64,000 nt of DNA from Castellaniella sp040276065 (GTDB lineage Bacteria; Pseudomonadota; Gammaproteobacteria; Burkholderiales; Burkholderiaceae_B), in NCBI RefSeq assembly GCF_040276065.1, contig NZ_JBELOI010000009.1, positions 124,001-188,000 on the forward strand. Direction: 5' to 3'. The position numbers and the translations under genes were made by a program. The notes beneath the pieces are model-generated. The model was not told the DNA's origin and made no database searches. It saw only the letters and a list, made by a program, of their open reading frames with translations. Below are positions 9,035-17,562 of this stretch, piece after piece (the stretch's first letter is position 1; each line of letters begins with the position of its first letter).

Positions 9035-10375
9035 ATGACAAACCCCTCCCTCGATCAGTTCCTATCCCAGGTCCAGGCCCGCGACCCGCACCAACCCGAA
9101 TTCATGCAGGCAGTGACAGAGGTCATGCACAGTCTGTGGCCCTTCATCGAGAAGAACCCGCGCTACGGCAGCCTGGCGCTGCTCGAGCGCCTCGTCGAAC
9201 CCGAACGCGCGATCCAGTTTCGCATCTGCTGGATGGACGACACCGGCCGCACCCAGGTCAACCGCGGCTTTCGCATCCAGCACAACTCGGCGATCGGCCC
9301 TTTCAAGGGCGGCATGCGCTTTCACCCCTCGGTGAACCTGTCCATCCTCAAATTCCTGGCCTTCGAGCAGACCTTCAAGAACGCCTTGACCACCCTGCCC
9401 ATGGGCGGCGGCAAAGGGGGCTCGGACTTCGATCCCAAGGGCAAGTCCGACGCCGAGGTCATGCGCTTTTGCCAGGCCTTGATGGTCGAGCTGCACCGCC
9501 ACCTCGGCCCCGACACCGACGTGCCGGCGGGCGACATCGGCGTGGGCGCGCGCGAGGTCGGCTTCATGGCCGGCATGATGAAAAAACTCTCCAATTCGTC
9601 GGCCAGCGTCTTCACCGGCAAGGGCCTGTCGTTCGGCGGCAGTCTGATCCGCCCGGAGGCCACCGGCTACGGCACGGTGTACTTCGCCGAGGAAATGCTG
9701 CAGCATGCCGGCCAGTCCCTCGAGGGCTACACGGTCGCGGTCTCGGGCTCGGGCAACGTCGCCCAGTACGCCATCGAGAAATGCATCCAGCTCGGCGCAC
9801 GCGTGATCACGGTGTCCGACTCGCACGGCTACGCGTTCGACAAGGCCGGCTTCACGGCCGAAAAATTGGCGGCCCTGATCGAACTCAAGAACCACAAGCG
9901 TGGGCGTGTCGAGGAATACGCCAAGCAATTCAATTTGGTCTACGAGGCCGGCAAGCGCCCCTGGCACGTGCCGGTCGACGTCGCCCTGCCCTGCGCCACC
10001 CAGAACGAACTCGAACTCGAGGACGCCCGCGCCCTGATCGCCAACGGCGTACGCTGCGTGGCCGAGGGTGCGAACATGCCGACCGTCTTCGACGCGGCCG
10101 AGGCATTCATCGGGGCCGGCGTGCTGTATGCCCCGGGCAAGGCCAGCAATGCCGGCGGCGTGGCCGTGTCGGGGCTGGAAATGAGCCAGAATGCCCAGCG
10201 CCTGCACTGGACGCGTGACGAGGTCGACTCCGAGCTGCGCGCCATCATGCGCAACATCCACGAAAACTGCGTGCACCACGGCGGGGACGGCAAGTCGGTC
10301 AACTATCTGAACGGCGCGAATATCGCCGGCTTCGTCAAGGTGGCGGACGCGATGCTCGCGCAGGGCGTGTACTGA
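9035..10375 (+). CDS. gdhA: NADP-specific glutamate dehydrogenase
   Basis: A 446-residue hexameric enzyme that makes glutamate from 2-oxoglutarate, ammonium and NADPH. Family signatures visible are the substrate/catalytic segment LPMGGGKGGSDFDPKGKSD, the DVPAGDIGVGAREVGFM loop and the nucleotide-binding VSGSGNVAQYAIEK. The ATG at 9035 is used; an in-frame TTG three bases earlier is unlikely to be the start. It follows rho after 13 bases and may share its transcript; a strong intrinsic terminator follows at 10410. Confidence 0.95.
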   Translation: MTNPSLDQFLSQVQARDPHQPEFMQAVTEVMHSLWPFIEKNPRYGSLALLERLVEPERAIQFRICWMDDTGRTQVNRGFRIQHNSAIGPFKGGMRFHPSVNLSILKFLAFEQTFKNALTTLPMGGGKGGSDFDPKGKSDAEVMRFCQALMVELHRHLGPDTDVPAGDIGVGAREVGFMAGMMKKLSNSSASVFTGKGLSFGGSLIRPEATGYGTVYFAEEMLQHAGQSLEGYTVAVSGSGNVAQYAIEKCIQLGARVITVSDSHGYAFDKAGFTAEKLAALIELKNHKRGRVEEYAKQFNLVYEAGKRPWHVPVDVALPCATQNELELEDARALIANGVRCVAEGANMPTVFDAAEAFIGAGVLYAPGKASNAGGVAVSGLEMSQNAQRLHWTRDEVDSELRAIMRNIHENCVHHGGDGKSVNYLNGANIAGFVKVADAMLAQGVY

Positions 10376-10409
10376 CATGGTGGCCGTGCATCGTCCCCGC
10401 CCCACTGAA

Positions 10410-10435
10410 AAGGCTCCCTCCGGGAGCCTTTTTTT
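10410..10435 (+). terminator. Intrinsic terminator after gdhA
   Basis: A 9-bp stem (AAGGCTCCC / GGGAGCCTT) with a three-base loop is followed by a run of seven T. It lies 35 bases after the gdhA stop and points away from it, so it ends the gdhA transcript. Confidence 0.92.
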
Positions 10436-10575
10436 GGCCCATCGCATCCCACCGGCGCACGCCGCGCCGGGAAAACGTCCCCCGACCTCCAGCCGGGCCG
10501 GACATTTTTTCACATGCAGCGCACATTCTTTCGATACACTGGACCGTTTCCGACAGCCAGTGGCCTTCGACCCGC

Positions 10576-11805
10576 ATGCACCTCCAACGCAACGCCCTGC
10601 ACAACGAGCTCCATGCGCGCCCTTCCATGTACTTCGAAGCGCCCGCACAGGTCTTCCACCTGGCATTCATCGACGAGGATGACGCGGCGGGTGCGATCCT
10701 GCGCGCGCTCTGCGACCGACACGTGGCCATGGCCGATCCCCAGCAGCCGCTGGGTGAAATCCCCATGGGCGACGCCAACCTGCGCTGGGAACGCCATACC
10801 GAATTCCTCACCCTGACCCTGCTGATGCCGGGCCGTCACCCGAGCGCCTGGCCGGAACTGCCCCCCGTGCTGGCCGAGATCACCGAGGCCCATGGGCGCC
10901 TGCTCATCAACGCCGACCAGGTGCGCGTCGAGTCCGCCTCTGACTGGGCGGGCGATGTCGCGGCCTACGGCTTCGACGACCCGCTGGGCTCAAATCTGGA
11001 CCAGGACAAGGCCACCGTCTGGAGCGACCTGCGCCTGAACGGCTCGGGCCTGAACCGCATGCTGGTGGTCAATCGCCAGCTCGACGGCCGTCGGCTCGGC
11101 CGGATGGTGCGACGGCTGCTCGAGGTCGAGACCTACCGCTTGATGGCCTCGCTCACGCTGCCGCTGGCGCGCACGCTCGGCACCGAGCTCAAGCACTACG
11201 AGGCCGAGCTCGTGGCGCTATCCGACGACAATGCGCGCGCCGGCGCGCGCGAGGCCAAGGCGCTGCTCGAGCGGATCACCCACCTCTCGGCCCGCGTGAC
11301 CCAGACTCGTGCGCGCACGCGCCTGCGCTTCAGCGCCACCGAGGCCTATGCCCAGATCGTCTTCGAGCGCATCGCCGAACTGCACGAAAGCCGCACGGGC
11401 GACTGCCAGCAACTCGGCACCTTCATCGCACAGCGCTTCCGCCCCACGGTCCGCTATTGCGCCTCCACGGACCAGCGCCTGTCGCGCATCGGCAACGCCG
11501 TCGCCCATCTGAGCGAGCTGCTGCAAGCCCGGGTCCAGGTCGAAATGGAGGAGCAAAACGCCCAGATCCTGCACAGCCTCAGCACGCGCGCCGACACCCA
11601 GATCAAGATCCAGAAGGCGGTCGAGGGCTTGTCGATCATCGCGATCAGCTACTATCTGTTCAGTTTGTTCAAGCTGCTGTACGAGGGCCTCCTGGTGCTG
11701 GGCATCGACCTCTCCGCGCGCACCGCCCTGCTGGCGGGGACGCCGCTGGGCATTCTCACGATCGCCGCGGTGGCCTACCGCATCCACAACACCAAGCGGC
11801 ACTGA
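10576..11805 (+). CDS. DUF3422 family membrane-anchored protein
   Basis: A 409-residue protein matching the DUF3422 family, which is widespread in proteobacteria and has no established function. The N-terminal sequence MHLQRNALHNELHARPS, with the LHNELHARP block, is the family hallmark. Residues about 200-340 are mostly helical and charged, suggesting coiled coil. Two hydrophobic segments close to the C-terminus (IIAISYYLFSLFKLLYEGLL and AGTPLGILTIAAVAYRI) should anchor it in the inner membrane with the bulk of the protein in the cytoplasm. It follows the gdhA terminator and precedes the AI-2E permease gene by 25 bases, so the two may be an operon. Confidence 0.85.
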   Translation: MHLQRNALHNELHARPSMYFEAPAQVFHLAFIDEDDAAGAILRALCDRHVAMADPQQPLGEIPMGDANLRWERHTEFLTLTLLMPGRHPSAWPELPPVLAEITEAHGRLLINADQVRVESASDWAGDVAAYGFDDPLGSNLDQDKATVWSDLRLNGSGLNRMLVVNRQLDGRRLGRMVRRLLEVETYRLMASLTLPLARTLGTELKHYEAELVALSDDNARAGAREAKALLERITHLSARVTQTRARTRLRFSATEAYAQIVFERIAELHESRTGDCQQLGTFIAQRFRPTVRYCASTDQRLSRIGNAVAHLSELLQARVQVEMEEQNAQILHSLSTRADTQIKIQKAVEGLSIIAISYYLFSLFKLLYEGLLVLGIDLSARTALLAGTPLGILTIAAVAYRIHNTKRH

Positions 11806-11830
11806 ACACACCGGGATCACCGCAAAAATC

Positions 11831-12970
11831 ATGCAAACGTCCACCCTCCACTTCCGCAGCTTTCTGTTCCTGCTGGCCGCCGTATCGTTCGCCTTTCTCA
11901 GCATCCTGCTGCCCTTCTACCCGGCAATTTTCTGGGGCGGGGTGCTGGCCGTGGTCTTTGGGCCGCCGCACCGGCGTCTGCGGGCCGCCCTGGGGGGGCG
12001 CCGCAACCTGGCGGCGCTCCTGATGGTCCTGATCATCATCCTGATCGTGATCCTGCCGCTGATCTTCATTGCGGGCGCACTGGCCAACGAGGCCGCGGGC
12101 CTGTACAACCGGATCAGCAGCGGTCAGTTGAACCTTGGCGCCTACTACGAGCAGATCGTATCCGCGCTGCCGCCCTCTGTGCACGGCTGGCTGGAATCCT
12201 GGGGAGTCGGCGACCTGCTCAGCATCCGGGAAAAGCTGTCCGCGGGTGCCCTGCAGGCCAGTCAGTTCTTGGCCAAACAGGCCGTGAACATCGGCCAGAA
12301 CACCTTTCAGTTCGTGATTGGCCTGGGCGTGATGATGTACCTGCTGTTCTTTCTGCTGCGCGATGGTCACGCCCTGGTGCCGCGCGTCAAAAACCTGATC
12401 CCGCTGTCCGATGCCCACCGTCGCCACTTGTTCCAGAAATTTACGACCGTGGTGCGGGCGACGGTCAAGGGCAATATCGTCATCGCCGTCACCCAAGGCT
12501 TCCTGGGCGGGCTGATGTTCGCCTTCCTAGGGATCCAAGGCTCGCTGTTCTGGGGGGTGCTGATGGCATTCCTGTCGCTGTTGCCCGCCGTCGGGGCCTC
12601 GTTGATCTGGGCGCCCGTGGCCATCTATTTCGTGGTGACCGGCGCCTATGGCGAAGGCATCACGCTGATTCTGTTCGGCGTGCTGGTCATCGGCCTGATC
12701 GACAATCTGCTGCGCCCCGTCCTGGTGGGCAAGGACACCAAGATGCCCGACTACATCGTGCTGATCTCGACCCTCGGCGGGATGGCGGTGTTCGGCCTGA
12801 ACGGTTTTGTCATCGGCCCGCTGTTCGCCGCGCTGTTCATCGCCTGCTGGGACCTGTTCCCCGACGCGGTCTTGATGAACGCCCAGAGCACGGCGGACGA
12901 ACTGCCGGCCCCAGCCTCGGTCAAGTCAACAAAATCGCCAGATTCACCAGCAGCGCCAACCCCCAAATGA
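11831..12970 (+). CDS. AI-2E family transporter / PerM-like permease
   Basis: A 379-residue integral membrane protein of the AI-2E exporter family (PerM/TqsA/YdiK group). Hydrophobic segments occur near residues 10-35, 55-85, 155-180 and in the C-terminal half (PAVGASLIWAPVAIYFVVTG, LVIGLIDNLLRPVLVG). The GLIDNLLRPVLVGKDTKMPD block is the family signature. Substrates of these permeases vary, so AI-2 export is only a family label. The last 50 bases overlap the 3' end of the convergent MAPEG gene. Confidence 0.85.
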   Translation: MQTSTLHFRSFLFLLAAVSFAFLSILLPFYPAIFWGGVLAVVFGPPHRRLRAALGGRRNLAALLMVLIIILIVILPLIFIAGALANEAAGLYNRISSGQLNLGAYYEQIVSALPPSVHGWLESWGVGDLLSIREKLSAGALQASQFLAKQAVNIGQNTFQFVIGLGVMMYLLFFLLRDGHALVPRVKNLIPLSDAHRRHLFQKFTTVVRATVKGNIVIAVTQGFLGGLMFAFLGIQGSLFWGVLMAFLSLLPAVGASLIWAPVAIYFVVTGAYGEGITLILFGVLVIGLIDNLLRPVLVGKDTKMPDYIVLISTLGGMAVFGLNGFVIGPLFAALFIACWDLFPDAVLMNAQSTADELPAPASVKSTKSPDSPAAPTPK

Positions 12971-13289
12971 TCGAGCGCACCGTGCCGCGCCCCAGGATGT
13001 AGGCCAGGACGTACAGCAGGCGCAACAGCACCCAGGCGAGCATCAGGCCGGCAATGCGGCCCCCGTCCGCCCCAGCGTACAGGGCATAGAGCACAGCGGC
13101 ATAGAAAAACGGCAAACCCTCGAACAGATTCGCCTGAGCGGCGTCGGCGCGGGCCCGCCACCCCTGCTGGGCGGCGAGCCAGGCCCGGGGCGACTCATTG
13201 TCGAATGCGCGCCCTCCCGCCTTGGCCGCGATCGCGGCGCCATACGGCAAAACGGCGGCGGCGAGCAGCAGCCACGCTATGAGGGTCAT
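12921..13289 (-). CDS. MAPEG family membrane protein
   Basis: A 122-residue protein with four predicted membrane helices, resembling the MAPEG superfamily (membrane-associated eicosanoid/glutathione metabolism proteins). The segment RAWLAAQQGWRARADAAQANLFEGLPFFYAAVL contains the family pattern of a helix with N-x-x-E-x-x-P. The second ATG (13289) is chosen because GGAG lies six bases before it. The frame remains open far upstream, but that part is antisense to the tRNA-Thr gene and is not coding. Its 3' end overlaps the AI-2E permease gene by 50 bases tail to tail. Confidence 0.8.
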   Translation of the reverse strand: MTLIAWLLLAAAVLPYGAAIAAKAGGRAFDNESPRAWLAAQQGWRARADAAQANLFEGLPFFYAAVLYALYAGADGGRIAGLMLAWVLLRLLYVLAYILGRGTVRSIIWGLALLVNLAILLT

Positions 13290-13318
13290 GGCCATCTCCA
13301 GTGGTCTCTCGATCCATG

Positions 13319-13324
13319 TATAAT
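13319..13324 (+). promoter_or_regulatory. Likely -10 box of the tRNA-Thr promoter
   Basis: A perfect TATAAT stands 46 bases before the tRNA-Thr gene. No good -35 hexamer is seen at 17 bases; TCTCCA at 18 bases is weak. It overlaps the 5' region of the divergent MAPEG gene. Assignment rests on the consensus box and its distance to the tRNA. Confidence 0.5.
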
Positions 13325-13370
13325 AGCTGGCTTTGATGGGCGGTGAGGCAGTTTTCCGAACATCAGAATC

Positions 13371-13446
13371 GCCGGTGTAGCTCAGTTGGTAGAGCAGCTC
13401 ATTCGTAATGAGAAGGTCGAGGGTTCGACTCCTTTCACCGGCACCA
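13371..13446 (+). tRNA. tRNA-Thr (anticodon CGT)
   Basis: A complete 76-base cloverleaf with acceptor stem GCCGGTG/CACCGGC, D arm GCTC/GAGC, anticodon loop TTCGTAA giving anticodon CGT, T loop TTCGACT and an encoded CCA end. The first pair of the anticodon stem is a G-A mismatch. This tRNA reads ACG threonine codons. A pilus operon begins 401 bases downstream. Confidence 0.97.
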
Positions 13447-13847
13447 CACACCCGCGTATTCCCTGGCTCTCGAGTAAAAATGGGGCAAAAATGGGGAAAC
13501 CGCAAAGACGCAGCCCGCCACAGATAAAAAACAACACCAAGGCGTGCCTTGCGGGCGCATCGAGTGACAGCCCGCCCCCCCAGATGATATAGTCTCGGCA
13601 CCGGGCGCATCATTTTACCGATGTTCTCGTCATTGATGCCGTTGTCACCTGCAATGGGTGCCTTTGGGTTCGTCGGAGAGTCGAACCCAATGTCCGAATA
13701 CGAGGTTTCTCAATATTCGGCCTGCGGCATTGTTAACCACCTCCAAAACGACGTCCCTGGCATGCGCTCGTCCACTGAGTGCGCATCGAGCCGGCGGGCT
13801 CCGCGATCGCTTCCATCCGAAGCGCTCAACCCTGGAGATGAAACAGC
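13447..13847 (+). other. Intergenic region between tRNA-Thr and the pilus operon, with two hairpins
   Basis: No gene is supported in these 401 bases; short open frames lack a coding pattern. Two consecutive inverted repeats are visible: TTGGGTTCG/CGAACCCAA with a nine-base loop (13664-13690) and CCGAATA/TATTCGG with a 13-base loop (13694-13720). The 3' arm of the first, read on the minus strand, contains GGGTTCGACTC, which is also the T arm of the adjacent tRNA-Thr, so it could be a decayed tRNA-derived attachment site. The region must hold the promoter of the pilus operon, but no convincing sigma-70 boxes stand out. The pilin ribosome-binding site GGAG lies about ten bases before 13848. Confidence 0.5.
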
Positions 13848-14366
13848 ATGAAGTTCAAATCACTGGCTCTGTATGGCGCGATCCTGAGCGGACTCGCCGT
13901 GTCCCTGCCCGCCTCGGCGCAAACGACAGCGGGATCAATGGATGTCCAGATCGTCATCACGGCCAACTGCACCGTATCCAGTACGACCAGCACCCTGGAT
14001 TTCGGCAGCAATCCCTCGACCGCCGCCGACGCAAGCGCCAGCAACGGTGGCTTTTCGGTCACCTGCTCGAACCAGACGCCCTACAAGATCGGGCTGAAAT
14101 CGAATTCCACGGGCGCGGTGGACGATGGCGTGGGCGTAATGGCCTCGACGGCGCCAGGCGTCACCCAGACCATCGGCTATCAGCTATACCAGAATCCCGG
14201 CTTTACGACGGTCTGGGGCAATGCCACCACCGGGACCGCCAACATCAAGACGGCCACCGGCACGGGCACGGCCCAAACCTACACCGTCTATGGGAAAACA
14301 ACCACAACGCTGAACGTCCCCGCGGCAACCTATACCGACACCGTGGCCATTAATGTGTACTATTGA
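13848..14366 (+). CDS. Csu-type major pilin, spore coat U domain protein
   Basis: A 172-residue secreted pilin. The signal peptide is MKFKSLALYGAILSGLAVSL followed by a PASAQ cleavage region. The mature protein is one spore-coat-U (SCPU) domain: the CTVSSTTSTLDFG start, an internal CS pair (VTCSNQTPY), the GYQLYQNPGFTTVWG segment and the terminal beta-strand YTDTVAINVYY. SCPU proteins are the pilins of archaic (Csu-type) chaperone-usher pili used in biofilm formation in Acinetobacter and others. It heads an operon with a PapD-like chaperone, an usher and a two-domain tip protein, so it is the likely main shaft subunit (CsuA/B equivalent). Confidence 0.88.
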   Translation: MKFKSLALYGAILSGLAVSLPASAQTTAGSMDVQIVITANCTVSSTTSTLDFGSNPSTAADASASNGGFSVTCSNQTPYKIGLKSNSTGAVDDGVGVMASTAPGVTQTIGYQLYQNPGFTTVWGNATTGTANIKTATGTGTAQTYTVYGKTTTTLNVPAATYTDTVAINVYY

Positions 14367-14392
14367 GGTTTCCATCACCTGAGGACTGACCC

Positions 14393-15139
14393 ATGGGGAT
14401 AGCCCATTTGGCCAGATGGGCGGTCTGCTCCGTCCTTGTCGCGTGGGGCGCGGTCCAGGGCACGGCCCTGGCCGCGGGTCTACAAATTTCGCCGATCAGC
14501 ATCACCATGCCGGCGGACAAAAAGGCGGACGAGGTCTGGCTGCGCAACTCGAGCGCCGAGATCGTGCACGCCCAGGTGCGGATATATCGATGGACACAAG
14601 CCGACGGCGAGGACGTTCTGTCCCCGGAACAAAATATGGTGGCGAGCCCGCCGATGGTCCAGATCGAGCCGGGTCAACAGCAACTGGTGCGTCTGGTGCG
14701 CGTCGGGCCGCTCAGCGGCCCGGCGGCCGACGAGCGCTCGTATCGGTTGCTGATCGACGAGCTGCCTGTCGATCGGACGACCTCCAAGGCGGGGCTGAAT
14801 TTCGTCTTCCGCTACTCGGTGCCGGTCTTCATCAGCGGCACGGCGCCCGCCAAACCCGTCCTGGACTGGAGCCTGTGGCAGGACAACGGGCAGGTCTGGC
14901 TACGGGTGGCCAACTCGGGGACCAGCCACGCGCAACTGGCCAATATCGAATTCACCCCGCCCGGCGAGAAAACAGTCGTGGCAATGAACGGGCTGGCGGG
15001 CTATGCGCTGCCCGGTCAATACCGCAGCCTCCGGCTCGATCTGCCGGCCGGCATGTTCGCGAGGGGCGGGGTTTTCTCCAGCCTGATCAATGCCGTCAAG
15101 GTTGAAACCCGCATCGGGCCGATTGGCAAGACTCCTTAG
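14393..15139 (+). CDS. Periplasmic pilus assembly chaperone (PapD/CsuC-like)
   Basis: A 248-residue protein with a signal peptide (cleavage near ALAAG) and the two immunoglobulin-like domains of fimbrial chaperones. Visible are the N-terminal strand LQISPISITMP, the acidic/aromatic segment AQVRIYRWTQADGED, the P-x-x-Q-x-x-R-hydrophobic motif EPGQQQLVRLVRVG and the YRLLIDELP motif. It would bind pilin subunits in the periplasm by donor-strand complementation and hand them to the usher encoded next. It starts 26 bases after the pilin gene and its end overlaps the usher gene by 50 bases. Confidence 0.9.
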   Translation: MGIAHLARWAVCSVLVAWGAVQGTALAAGLQISPISITMPADKKADEVWLRNSSAEIVHAQVRIYRWTQADGEDVLSPEQNMVASPPMVQIEPGQQQLVRLVRVGPLSGPAADERSYRLLIDELPVDRTTSKAGLNFVFRYSVPVFISGTAPAKPVLDWSLWQDNGQVWLRVANSGTSHAQLANIEFTPPGEKTVVAMNGLAGYALPGQYRSLRLDLPAGMFARGGVFSSLINAVKVETRIGPIGKTP

Positions 15140-17483
15140 CCAGAGTTTCCTCACCGGGCTGGCCATGGGAGGCGCCATCACGACCTCCGCCCAGCCCGCC
15201 GGCGTCGGACCGGTCGGGGCCACGCCGAGCCTGGCGGCAAATGAAAACAGCAGCACCGTCTTTCTGTCCGTCTCGATCAACGGCAACGTCAGCCGCGACC
15301 TGGTCCCCTTCATCGAGCGCGGCCAACAGCTCTACCTGCCGCGGGAAAGCGCGCTGCAACTGAAGTTCAGCGCCGATTTCCTGCAATCGATTCCCGAGGA
15401 TACGCCGCTGTCCAACTACCGGGGCGTCACCTACGAATACAACCGCAACCTGCAAAACATCAGCATCAAGGCGCCCCTGTCGAGCCTGGCGCTGGACACG
15501 GCCGTCCTCGGCACGCCGCAAGGCCTGCGCACGCGCGCATCCGCATCGCCGGGGGTGCTGCTCAATTACGACCTGTATTCCTCATACAGCAACAGGGACG
15601 CTATCAACCTCAGCGGATTCACCGAGCTGCGCGGCTTTGGCGACCTGGGCATCGTCAGCAGCTCGCATCTGTTCCAGGGCCAGCGCAACAGCGGCCAGGC
15701 ACAATGGGAATACACCGCGGTGCGCATGGACACCGTCCTGGAACATTCCCTGCAGGACGCGCAACTCACCTTCCGGCTGGGCGACACACTCACCAACGGC
15801 ACCGCCTGGAGCCGCAGGACGCGCATCGGCGGGTTTCAAGTCTCGCGCAATTTTTCGCTGCAACCCTACCAGACGACCGCGCCGCTGCCGGCCTACTTCG
15901 GCTCGGCGACACTGCCCACGGCGGTGGAACTCTACATCAACGGCATCCAGCAATACACCGGGCAGGTGCCGGCCGGCCCCTTCGAACTCAACGCCCTGCC
16001 CACCATCAGCGGGGCCGGCAACGCCCAGGTGGTCCTGACCGATGCGTTGGGCCGGCGCACCTCCGTCGATTTCCCCTTCTACAACTCCAGCCGGCTGCTG
16101 CGCGAGGGCCTGTCGGACTGGTCGTTCGAAACTGGTTACGTGCGCACCGATTACGGCTATCGCTCATTCGGCTATCACAGCCAGCCCATGGCATCCTCCA
16201 CCCTGCGCTACGGCCTGACGAATTTCCTGACCGCCGAAACCCACCTCGAGGGTAGCCGGGGAATTTTTTCGGGCGGCGTCGGCGCAATCATGACCATCGG
16301 GACGATGGGCACGGTGTCGGGCTCGTGGGCGCAAAGCCGCAACGAGGACACCCAGGGCGCCCAATATACGATCGGCTACGACTTGCAGCGCGGGCCCATC
16401 GGCCTGGGCGCCAACCTGCAGCGGGCCGACGCCGGCTACCGCGATGTGGCCAGCGCCTTTGGTGGCGTCCCGGTCCTGCGCAGCGACAGCGCCTACCTGG
16501 GCTTCGATGCCGGCGTGCTGGGCAATGTCTCGCTGAATTACGCCTATCTGCAGCAAGCGGAGCAAGCCCGCGCCCGCTTCGGTGGCATGTCCTGGTCGCG
16601 CAACTTCGCGCACGGACTCGCGCTCAGCGTGAGCGCGAACCAGAACCTGGACGACCACGGCGACCGCTCGGTCTACCTCAACCTGACGCTCAGCCTCGAC
16701 GGCGGCCTGTCCACCTATGGCTCGGTCGCGGAGTCGAAAGGCGCGAAAACCTATGCGGCAGGCGTCCGGCACACAGCCCGTGCCGATACCGAGTGGAGCT
16801 GGAACGTTCAGGGCCAGAGCTCGGAGTCGCAGCGCACCAGCGCCAGCGCGCAGGCCAACCGAAGCTTCCAGTCCATGGACCTCAACCTCGGCGTCAACAG
16901 TGCGGGATCGGACCAGAACGCCTATGCGGGCGCCTCCGGATCCGTCGTCCTCATGGGCGGCGGCCTGTTCACCTCGCGCAGGCTGTCCGACGGATTCGCC
17001 ATGGTCTCCACCAGTGGCATGCCCGGCGTGCCGGTCAAGAGCGAAAACCAGCCAGTGGGCGTGACCGATGCCAACGGCCGGCTGCTGGTGCCCCGCCTGC
17101 GATCCTATCAGCACAACAAGATTACGATCGACCCCCTCGGGCTGCCCGTCGATGTGCGCGTCGACAAGGTCAACAAAGATGCCGTCCCCCGTCACGGCTC
17201 GGGCCTGAACATCGAATTCAAGATCGAGCGCGTGCAGGCCGCGACATTGATCCTGCACGACGCCGCCGGCCAGGTCGTCCCCATGGGCGCCCAAGCCACC
17301 CTGAACGACGACCCGCAAACCGCCGGATGGGTGGGTTACGACGGCCGCCTCTACCTCGAGGGCCTGCGGGCCACGAACCGCGTGGTCGTCCAGCACCAGG
17401 GCGCGCAATGCACCGTACAGTTTCCCTATACCTACACGCCCGATACCCTGCCGGAAATCGGTCCGCTGGCCTGCACGCCATGA
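15090..17483 (+). CDS. Outer-membrane pilus usher (CsuD-like)
   Basis: A 797-residue usher that forms the outer-membrane pore and polymerises chaperone-bound subunits. After a signal peptide (LARLLSQSFLTGLAMGGAIT), the N-terminal domain is followed by the 24-strand barrel with the middle plug region; QTTAPLPAYFGSATLPTAVE, the ELYINGIQQYTGQVPAGPF block and the YTIGYDLQ repeats are typical of archaic ushers. The C-terminus carries the conserved pattern of two cysteines (C777-like GAQCTVQFPYTYTPDTLPEIG...ACTP). The start at 15090 overlaps the chaperone by 50 bases; a later start closer to the signal helix is possible. Confidence 0.9.
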   Translation: MPSRLKPASGRLARLLSQSFLTGLAMGGAITTSAQPAGVGPVGATPSLAANENSSTVFLSVSINGNVSRDLVPFIERGQQLYLPRESALQLKFSADFLQSIPEDTPLSNYRGVTYEYNRNLQNISIKAPLSSLALDTAVLGTPQGLRTRASASPGVLLNYDLYSSYSNRDAINLSGFTELRGFGDLGIVSSSHLFQGQRNSGQAQWEYTAVRMDTVLEHSLQDAQLTFRLGDTLTNGTAWSRRTRIGGFQVSRNFSLQPYQTTAPLPAYFGSATLPTAVELYINGIQQYTGQVPAGPFELNALPTISGAGNAQVVLTDALGRRTSVDFPFYNSSRLLREGLSDWSFETGYVRTDYGYRSFGYHSQPMASSTLRYGLTNFLTAETHLEGSRGIFSGGVGAIMTIGTMGTVSGSWAQSRNEDTQGAQYTIGYDLQRGPIGLGANLQRADAGYRDVASAFGGVPVLRSDSAYLGFDAGVLGNVSLNYAYLQQAEQARARFGGMSWSRNFAHGLALSVSANQNLDDHGDRSVYLNLTLSLDGGLSTYGSVAESKGAKTYAAGVRHTARADTEWSWNVQGQSSESQRTSASAQANRSFQSMDLNLGVNSAGSDQNAYAGASGSVVLMGGGLFTSRRLSDGFAMVSTSGMPGVPVKSENQPVGVTDANGRLLVPRLRSYQHNKITIDPLGLPVDVRVDKVNKDAVPRHGSGLNIEFKIERVQAATLILHDAAGQVVPMGAQATLNDDPQTAGWVGYDGRLYLEGLRATNRVVVQHQGAQCTVQFPYTYTPDTLPEIGPLACTP

Positions 17484-17562
17484 CCGCGGACACCACCCCT
17501 TCACCCGAATATCGCGACGGATCGACCCCCATGATGCCCCTCCTCGACACCCCATCATCGAT

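Noticed and set aside
13290..13613. Long upstream extension of the MAPEG frame with SRTLDLLITNELLYQLSY
   Set aside because: It is antisense to the tRNA-Thr gene; this peptide is a known artefact of translating tRNA complements.
13621..13851. Small plus-strand ORF before the pilin gene
   Set aside because: It has no ribosome-binding site or conserved pattern and covers the hairpins of the leader region.
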